Source: OFTM10 sp964196195
GTDB lineage: Bacteria > Actinomycetota > Acidimicrobiia > Acidimicrobiales > Aldehydirespiratoraceae
Reading direction: 5' to 3'
DNA length: 27,589 bases
Assembly (NCBI GenBank): GCA_964196195.1
Contig: CAXMSE010000045.1
Coordinates: forward strand, 1 to 27,589
Shown: piece by piece, positions 22,258 to 27,589 of the stretch
Numbering within the stretch: the stretch's first letter is position 1
How the letters are laid out: every line of letters begins with the position of its first letter
Made by a program: the position numbers and the translations under genes
The notes under the pieces: model-generated
What the model saw: the letters and a program-made list of their open reading frames with translations, nothing else
Told to the model about the DNA's origin: nothing
The model's database searches: none

Positions 22258-23909
22258 GCTCTCCCGAAGCCAAGAACAAGAGGACCGGGTCGGTTCTGGT
22301 CGGCGCTGGCATCATGCTGTCGCGGCTGGCCGGACTGCTGCGAGAAATGGTGGCCGGCCGCGTCATTGGCAACAGCGGCCCGGGCGATGCCCTCATCGCG
22401 GCGTTGCGAATTCCGAATCTCCTCCAGAACCTGCTCGGTGAGGGTGTTCTCTCGGCCTCGTTCGTTCCGGTCTACAGCGAGCTGCTCGACAATGAAGAAG
22501 ACCCACGAGAAGCCGACAGGGTCGCCGGCGCGGTGGGAGCCCTGCTGTTGGCGGTCACCGGGCTCTCGGTGCTTGTGCTCGTGCTCGCGGCACGGCCCAT
22601 CACACGAGTGCTCGCCTGGGGCCTGACCGGCGATAATTTCGATCTCGCCGTCGACCTCACCCGAATCGTCGCCGTTGGTATCGGCTTCATGGTGATGTCG
22701 GCCTGGTGCCTCGGGATCCTCAACAGCCATCGCCACTTCTTTCTCCCCTACGTGGCACCCGTGCTCTGGAATGCAGTGCAGATCGGCGCCCTCGTTCTCG
22801 CTTGGCAACGCGATTGGTCGATCGCCGACGCGGCGAGGGGCCTGGCCATCGCCGTGAGCATCGGCGGCCTGCTCCAGCTCCTGATCCAGCTGCCCACCGT
22901 GCTCAGGCTCGCTCGGGGGCTGCGATTCGCGTTCGACAACGCTCATCCGCGGGTGCGCGAGATCCGGCGCCGCTTCGGACCCGCTGTCCTGGGTCGCGGT
23001 GCGGTACAACTCTCCGCCTACCTCGACCTGATCCTGGCCTCCTTCCTCGCCGCCGGCGGCCTCTCGGCGCTCTTTCGGGCCCAGATCCTCTACACCCTGC
23101 CGGTCAGCCTGTTCGCGATGAGCGTCGCCGCCGCGGAACTACCCGAGCTCTCCCGCCTCGCGGGCGACCCCACATCGGTGGCCCAGCGCACCAACGGAGC
23201 GCTGCGCCGGATCGCGTTCTGGATGCTCGCCGCTTCCCTACTACTGATCGCGGCTGGCGAGCTGATCGTCGAGCTCTTGTTCGAAGGTGGTGAATTCACC
23301 AGCGCCGACACCTCTCTGGTCTGGCTGATCCTTGCCTTCTATGCCGTGGGGCTCCCCGCCATCGGACTCAGTCGCATGCTGCAAAACGCCAGCTACGCCA
23401 TGGGCGACACCTCAGGTCCGGCCCGCATAGCGGCCATACGGGTCTCGATAGCCGCGGTGATCGGCCTCCTCATCATGTTCCCTCTCGACCGGGCGATAGT
23501 CGGTTCCAACGGGGTGGAAGGGCTCAGCGACGCTCTCGGATTCGCCGGCCCCCTCGATGCGGCTATCCGCCGCGATGAATCTGTCGTACGCCTCGGTGCC
23601 GTGGGGCTCGCAGTGGGTTCGGCCGTAGGCGCCTGGGTCGAATTGTTCCTGCTCAGCCGCCTGATCGACCGCCGGCTGCCAAGCCTCCCGAGCCCGGCGA
23701 GGATCCTCATTCCTCCCGGAGTCGCGGCAGCTGTGGCTTTCGCTGCCACTGCGGGCATCAAGCTGCTCGTGGGCGACCTGCCGAGCCTGCTGGCTGTTGT
23801 GCTGACCGTCGGTGTAGGCGGCGCCGTCTACGTCTTCGTGGCGTTCCGCACCGGGGTCAAGGAGGCAGACATGGTGCTCAGACCGGCACGGCGGGCCATC
23901 TGGCGCTGA
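22254..23909 (+). CDS. murJ: MurJ-like lipid II flippase
   Basis: A 551-residue protein of the MOP exporter superfamily with about 14 hydrophobic helices. Conserved MurJ features are the first helix with LSRLAGLLREMVAGRVIGNSGPGDALIAALRIPNLLQNLLGEGVLSASFVPVY. NSHRHFFLPYVAPVLWN, LYTLPVSLFAMSVAAAELPELSRLAGD and LPAIGLSRMLQNASYAMGDT follow. MurJ moves lipid-linked peptidoglycan precursor to the outer face of the membrane. Length is near that of the core protein; the long cytoplasmic tail seen in mycobacterial MviN is absent. It is coupled by overlap to the unknown coiled-coil gene and followed after 54 bases by pspA. It could be a second MurJ-type copy, as the rest of the genome is not visible. 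Confidence 0.9.
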   Translation: MSSPEAKNKRTGSVLVGAGIMLSRLAGLLREMVAGRVIGNSGPGDALIAALRIPNLLQNLLGEGVLSASFVPVYSELLDNEEDPREADRVAGAVGALLLAVTGLSVLVLVLAARPITRVLAWGLTGDNFDLAVDLTRIVAVGIGFMVMSAWCLGILNSHRHFFLPYVAPVLWNAVQIGALVLAWQRDWSIADAARGLAIAVSIGGLLQLLIQLPTVLRLARGLRFAFDNAHPRVREIRRRFGPAVLGRGAVQLSAYLDLILASFLAAGGLSALFRAQILYTLPVSLFAMSVAAAELPELSRLAGDPTSVAQRTNGALRRIAFWMLAASLLLIAAGELIVELLFEGGEFTSADTSLVWLILAFYAVGLPAIGLSRMLQNASYAMGDTSGPARIAAIRVSIAAVIGLLIMFPLDRAIVGSNGVEGLSDALGFAGPLDAAIRRDESVVRLGAVGLAVGSAVGAWVELFLLSRLIDRRLPSLPSPARILIPPGVAAAVAFAATAGIKLLVGDLPSLLAVVLTVGVGGAVYVFVAFRTGVKEADMVLRPARRAIWR

Positions 23910-23951
23910 CTTTCACCCCGCCCACGACCGCTAGCACGTCACGGTTCGGTC

Positions 23952-23963
23952 TACGATTACTCC
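23952..23963 (+). promoter_or_regulatory. -10 element of pspA with leaderless start
   Basis: TACGAT (23952-23957) lies seven bases before the pspA ATG at 23964, putting the predicted transcript start on the start codon. No ribosome binding site precedes the ATG, in agreement. No clear -35 is visible. Confidence 0.45.
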
Positions 23964-24722
23964 ATGCTCAAGTACCTGAAGAAGCGATGGGCCTATGTCG
24001 TTGCCAAGCTCTCCGGCAGCTTCGAGGAAAATGCAGACCCGAAAGTCCAGCTCGAACAGGCCATCACCGAGGCCAAGGACCAGCACCGTCGCCTCCGTGA
24101 ACAAGCCGCGAACGTGATCGCCAATCAGAAGCGCACCGAGCTCAGCATCAACGAGGCGCTCGAACGACTCGAGCGGGCCAACACCAACGCGCGCCAGGCG
24201 ATTCTCATGGCCGAAGAGGCCCAGACCTCCGGCAATGGGACCAAGGTCGAGTCTTACACTCACGCGGCCGAGCAGTTCGCCGACCGGATCTTGATCCTCG
24301 AGGGCGATATCGAGGGTCTCAAGGGCCTTCACTTCCAGGCCACCGACGCTGCCGACCAGGCCAAGGCGGCGCTGAAGCAGAACACCACCCTCCTCCAGAA
24401 GCGCATCAGCGAGAAGCAGGCCCTGCTCGGAAAACTCGACCAGGCCCAGATGCAGGAGAGCGTCAACTCGGCGATGTCGACCCTCGGCGAGTCGGTGGGT
24501 GAAGACGTGCCCACTTTCGACGAGGTACGCCACAAGATCGAGGCCCGCTATGCGAAGGCGCTGGCGGTGGCCGAAATCACCGATACCAATGTCGAATCGC
24601 GGATGCTGGAGATCGAGGAAGCCGCCCGCGGAGTCGAGGCCCAAGCTCGACTCAGCCAGATCAAGGCCGATCTCGGAATCGGGGCGGCACCGACCCCCGA
24701 GGCGCTGCCCGAGGGCGACTAG
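23964..24722 (+). CDS. pspA: PspA/IM30-family membrane stress protein
   Basis: A 252-residue, almost wholly helical protein. It has the N-terminal amphipathic helix (LKYLKKRWAYVVAKLSGSFEENADPKVQLEQAI) and the long coiled-coil hairpin typical of PspA/Vipp1, bacterial members of the ESCRT-III superfamily that coat and repair the inner membrane. The segment DPKVQLEQAITEAKDQHRRLREQAANVIANQKR corresponds to the conserved family start. The tail ends in an acidic, Pro/Ala-rich stretch. It has its own probable leaderless promoter after murJ. Its position next to a lipid II flippase fits an envelope-stress role. It converges on proB with 28 bases between and no clear terminator. Confidence 0.9.
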   Translation: MLKYLKKRWAYVVAKLSGSFEENADPKVQLEQAITEAKDQHRRLREQAANVIANQKRTELSINEALERLERANTNARQAILMAEEAQTSGNGTKVESYTHAAEQFADRILILEGDIEGLKGLHFQATDAADQAKAALKQNTTLLQKRISEKQALLGKLDQAQMQESVNSAMSTLGESVGEDVPTFDEVRHKIEARYAKALAVAEITDTNVESRMLEIEEAARGVEAQARLSQIKADLGIGAAPTPEALPEGD

Positions 24723-24750
24723 TCCCGGTCTGGTTGTGTGCGGGCAGATC

Positions 24751-25854
24751 TCAGCTCGGAATCGTCACCAGATCATCGGCGTGGATCACGATGTGGGGTG
24801 ATCCCGGCGGAAGGGCATCGCTTCGTCGGCCGGCAACCGAGCTCAGCTCCGTGGCTGTGTGACGCACGAGGCCCTTGGCGAACACAGTGCCGTCGGTGTC
24901 GACCACCTCGACCGGTGAGCCCGGATCGAATGCACCCGAAACCTCACGCACCCCGGCGGTGAGCAGCGACTTGCCCCGTTCGAGTGCCGCTCGAGCTCCC
25001 CCATCCACGACAATCCGGCCTCGGGCCACCACCGCGAACGCGATCCAGAGCTTGCGTGCCGGCATGCGGGTATCACGCGCTCGCACGAGGGTGCCGACCC
25101 CGGGGGTGCCGGCTACGGCATCGGTGAGCACTCCCTCTCGCCCCGCGTGGGCGATGATGGTGGACACTCCGGACCAGGCGGCGATCTTCGCCGCCATGAG
25201 CTTCGAAGCCATACCACCGCTCCCCCTCACACTGCCCGCGCCTCCGGCCAGGGCTTCGTGTTGGTGGTCGATCTCCACGATCTCTTCGATGAGAGATGCC
25301 CGCGCGTCGATCCGGGGATCGGCAGTGAGCACTCCGGGGGTGTCGGTGAGGAGCACCAGCCGGTCGGCCGCCACCAGGTTGGCCACCAGCGCGGCAATGC
25401 GGTCGTTGTCGCCCCATCGGATCTCGTCGTCGGCGATGGCATCATTTTCGTTTACCACTGGCACCACGCCGAGTTCGAGGAGTCGCCCGAGCGTCTGGCG
25501 GGCGTGAAGATACTGGGACCGCACGATGAAGTCCTGGGGCACCAGGAGAACCTGACCCGCGATGAGACCGTGGCCGGCCAACTCCTCGCGATAGACACCC
25601 ATCAGGGCGCTCTGCCCCACGGTGGCCACCGCTTGGAGGGTGGTGGCATCGGTGGGCCGGTTGACTCCACCCAGACCGAGTTCGGGGAGACCCGCTGCAA
25701 TCGCCCCGGAGGTCACAATCACGACACGCTCACCAGTGGCACGAACCTCGGCGACCTCTCTGCACAACTTCGCCAGAGGGGCACGACCGACCACCCCGTC
25801 ATCGTCGGTGATCGACGAGGTTCCGATCTTCACAACGATCGTCGAGGCGCTCAC
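24751..25854 (-). CDS. proB: Glutamate 5-kinase ProB
   Basis: A 367-residue kinase that phosphorylates glutamate in the first step of proline synthesis. The amino-acid-kinase domain (about 1-255) has VVKIGTSSIT at the start, VTSGAIAAG, PVVNENDAI, FGDND-type WGDNDRIAALVA, LLTDTPGVLTADPR and GSGGMASKLMAAKIA. A C-terminal PUA domain (about 275-360) includes GRIVVDGGARAALERGKSLLTAGV. The domain layout matches the long, proline-inhibited form. The GTG overlaps the obg stop (GTGA, 25851-25854). ProA, its partner enzyme, lies in a separate block beyond murJ and pspA. Confidence 0.96.
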   Translation of the reverse strand: MSASTIVVKIGTSSITDDDGVVGRAPLAKLCREVAEVRATGERVVIVTSGAIAAGLPELGLGGVNRPTDATTLQAVATVGQSALMGVYREELAGHGLIAGQVLLVPQDFIVRSQYLHARQTLGRLLELGVVPVVNENDAIADDEIRWGDNDRIAALVANLVAADRLVLLTDTPGVLTADPRIDARASLIEEIVEIDHQHEALAGGAGSVRGSGGMASKLMAAKIAAWSGVSTIIAHAGREGVLTDAVAGTPGVGTLVRARDTRMPARKLWIAFAVVARGRIVVDGGARAALERGKSLLTAGVREVSGAFDPGSPVEVVDTDGTVFAKGLVRHTATELSSVAGRRSDALPPGSPHIVIHADDLVTIPS

Positions 25855-27092
25855 GCGTCGTCCTCGTAGTCGAAGGCGAAATCGCCGATGCGCACAGTGT
25901 CGCCCGGCCTCACGCCGGCCTTCGACAGCGCGGAATTGACGCCGAGTTGCTTCAGGCGGCCCTGGGCAAACTCGATCGCTTCGAGGTTGGTCAGATCACT
26001 GAGCGCAACTGCTCGCGCCGCAGAACGCCCAAGCACGTTGAAGGAGCCGTCGTCGAGGCGCTCGATCTGGATCTCGGTGCTGGTCGGGCGGTGGATGGTG
26101 ATCGCCGCTTCCGCGGGTGCGAGCTTGCGGGCTTCATCGACCAGCTGCACCAGATCGCCAATCACCTGGGGCACCCCGAGGCCGGTGACTGACGAAATGG
26201 CTCGGCCATCGAAATCGGTGTCGGGCACGAGATCGGCTCGAGAACCCACCACCAGTCGGGGCCGATCGAGCAGTTCGGGACGGTAGGCCCCGAGTTCGTC
26301 GAGAAGGACGTCGAGCTGTTGCTCGGCGGGCTCTCCGTCCCAACCCGCGAGATCCAGGAGGATGAGCAACACCCTGGCTCTCTCCACATGGCGTAGGAAC
26401 TGGTGGCCGAGCCCTCGACCTTCACTCGCTCCTTCGATCAGCCCCGGGATGTCGGCCAGAACCATCTCGAAGCCGTCGTCGGTGCGCACCACACCGAGAT
26501 TCGGCTCGAGCGTGGTGAACGGATAGTTGGCGATTTTTGGCTTGGCCGCCGACACACGACTTATGAAGGTGGACTTACCGACATTGGGAAATCCGACGAT
26601 CGCGACATCGGCAAGCAACTTCAACTCGAGCCGCAGCCAACGCTGTTCGCCATGTTCGCCCTGCTCGGCGAACGACGGTGCCCGTCGCATGTTCGACAAA
26701 AACCGGGAATTGCCCCGGCCCCCCTGCCCGGCGCGGGCCGCCAGCCAGCGGTCGCCATGATGGGTCAGGTCGGCGAGCGACTCTCTGGAGTCGTGACCGA
26801 GCACGACGGTCCCCTCGGGTACATGGACTTCTAGATCGGTTCCTCGCGCACCATGCTTGTTTGCACCGCCGCCGTGAGCCCCGTGCGGTCCCTTACGGTG
26901 AGGGTGGTCGCGAAATGCGAGCAGGGACGCCACGTTGCGGTCGGCCACCAACCAGATCGAGCCACCATCACCACCGTCGCCACCGGCTGGGCCGCCCTTG
27001 GACACATGCGCCTCGCGTCGAAACGCGACACACCCTGCGCCACCGTCGCCAGCCTGAACATTGATGTTGCACTCGTCGACAAACCCAGACAC
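25851..27092 (-). CDS. obg: GTPase Obg (CgtA) with noncanonical G4
   Basis: A 413-residue ribosome-associated GTPase. The glycine-rich Obg domain (1-158) opens MSGFVDECNINVQAGDGGAGCVAFRRE. The G domain has G1 GFPNVGKS (167-174), switch TT (193-194), G3 DIPG (214-217) and G5 SSVTG (300-304). G4, normally NKxD, reads SRAD (284-287), keeping only the Asp. A C-terminal OCT-like domain follows (about 330-413). GTG 27092 is chosen because Obg proteins begin M-x-FVDE; no ribosome site is evident. It overlaps proB by four bases. The ribosomal protein genes rplU and rpmA, usual upstream neighbours, are not here; a pilus-like gene is. Confidence 0.93.
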   Translation of the reverse strand: MSGFVDECNINVQAGDGGAGCVAFRREAHVSKGGPAGGDGGDGGSIWLVADRNVASLLAFRDHPHRKGPHGAHGGGANKHGARGTDLEVHVPEGTVVLGHDSRESLADLTHHGDRWLAARAGQGGRGNSRFLSNMRRAPSFAEQGEHGEQRWLRLELKLLADVAIVGFPNVGKSTFISRVSAAKPKIANYPFTTLEPNLGVVRTDDGFEMVLADIPGLIEGASEGRGLGHQFLRHVERARVLLILLDLAGWDGEPAEQQLDVLLDELGAYRPELLDRPRLVVGSRADLVPDTDFDGRAISSVTGLGVPQVIGDLVQLVDEARKLAPAEAAITIHRPTSTEIQIERLDDGSFNVLGRSAARAVALSDLTNLEAIEFAQGRLKQLGVNSALSKAGVRPGDTVRIGDFAFDYEDDA

Positions 27093-27130
27093 CGAACAGA
27101 GGCTACGGCGTCTGTTGGCTACCGGCCGAC

Positions 27131-27589
27131 TTATTCGAGCAGGCGCACCGGATCGCCGAGTACTTCCACACCCCACGTGGTGCGATCCCACACGCTGGAA
27201 CCGAGCGCCTGGTAGTTGAGCTTCCACCAGTCGTTGGGATATGACGCAAAAGTCCCGCTGTTGGGCAGGTCAATCGTCATTTCGACGAGACGGCCGTTGT
27301 AAGGCCACGAGCCACCGATGTACACGTCGAGGCACGGTTCGCCGCCACACGTGTTGCCGTTGTTCGGCCCGTAAGCACCATCGGCGGTCTCGTAGGTGAA
27401 CGAGTAAGGGTTGCCGAGGGGATCGAGGATCTTGAGGAAGTCCATGCCATCGGCGGTGTCCCACAAGGAGATCTTCATCTGCTTGCCGGCATGCTCATCG
27501 CCGATCTCAGCGAGGAATAAGTCTTCGGTGGCCACCCCCGCCGAGTCGACCGTCACCGAGATTCGTTTCACGCCGAACACGTTCGGACA
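27131..27589 (-). CDS. C-terminal part of a Tad/Flp pilus-associated-like protein (partial)
   Basis: The open frame enters from the right edge and ends at 27131, giving 153 residues. The segment contains AEIGDEHAGKQMKISLWDTADGMDFLKILDPLGNPYSF, the block CGGEPCLDV with a possible disulfide, and the end DWWKLNYQALGSSVWDRTTWGVEVLGDPVRLLE. This ending pattern (AGK...ISLWD, LDP, DWWK, DRTTW, GDPV) resembles the C-terminus of large actinobacterial TadE/TadG-like secreted or pilus-assembly proteins. That is recalled from family knowledge, not tested. It precedes obg by 38 bases on the same strand. Confidence 0.55.
   Translation of the reverse strand, partial: CPNVFGVKRISVTVDSAGVATEDLFLAEIGDEHAGKQMKISLWDTADGMDFLKILDPLGNPYSFTYETADGAYGPNNGNTCGGEPCLDVYIGGSWPYNGRLVEMTIDLPNSGTFASYPNDWWKLNYQALGSSVWDRTTWGVEVLGDPVRLLE

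Noticed and set aside
22032..23009. A 325-codon minus-strand frame opposite murJ.
   Set aside because: It mirrors the murJ codons and has a composition unlike a real protein; MurJ motifs on the plus strand are unambiguous.
1..27589. CRISPR arrays, tRNA and rRNA genes.
   Set aside because: I saw no regularly spaced direct repeats and no recognisable tRNA or rRNA sequence by eye; a covariance-model scan would be needed to exclude small RNAs.

Overview
The window is high-GC, densely packed DNA from what looks like an actinobacterium. Supporting signs are a class II DAHP synthase, a copper-type CsoR, PspA and MurJ, many GTG starts, and start codons sitting right at -10 boxes (leaderless style). 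A deep lineage such as Acidimicrobiia is possible, but that is an inference from gene style only. Two parts differ in character: an accessory metal/redox island (about 1-10,000) and a housekeeping part (about 10,050-27,589).

Island. From the left edge: the tail of a membrane protein, a decayed UbiE-like methyltransferase, a SHOCT-domain membrane protein, an alpha/beta hydrolase, an ABC exporter (ATPase plus an internally duplicated permease), a thiol-redox trio (glutaredoxin-like protein, CcdA-like membrane protein, membrane-anchored redoxin), the copper sensor CsoR, a CopB-type P1B ATPase (CPH motif, His-rich N-terminus) and a MerR-family sensor. Four promoters carry the same 16-nt site, TACCCC(C/G)-N5-(C/G)TAT, at 1119, 4356, 4480 and 6387. 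This suggests one CsoR regulon. The ATPase-merR promoter instead has a MerR-type dyad. Two of the CsoR-site promoters also carry sites resembling the DosR/DevR box near -41. The island ends in an insertion-sequence remnant (9433-10000) with recognisable 24-bp terminal inverted repeats and a collapsed transposase.

Housekeeping part. On the minus strand are nadD, a divergent LytR/CpsA/Psr-like gene and rsfS, joined by 4-bp overlaps. On the plus strand are a group-2-like sigma-70 factor, two strong hairpins and a class II DAHP synthase. Then comes a tightly coupled minus-strand operon, moxR - VWA(CoxE-like) - tldD - tldE, downstream of proA. On the plus strand an unrecognised membrane/coiled-coil gene overlaps murJ, followed by pspA. 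The window closes with obg-proB on the minus strand and the C-terminal end of a protein resembling Tad/Flp pilus-associated proteins.

The obg-proB-proA-nadD-rsfS set, usually contiguous in actinobacteria, is here split into three blocks by envelope genes and by the moxR-VWA-tldDE plus sigma/DAHPS genes. The points I consider most worth following are the shared composite promoter architecture of the metal island, the moxR-VWA-tldDE operon, the paired palindromes between nadD and the sigma gene, and the altered recognition regions of the sigma factor.
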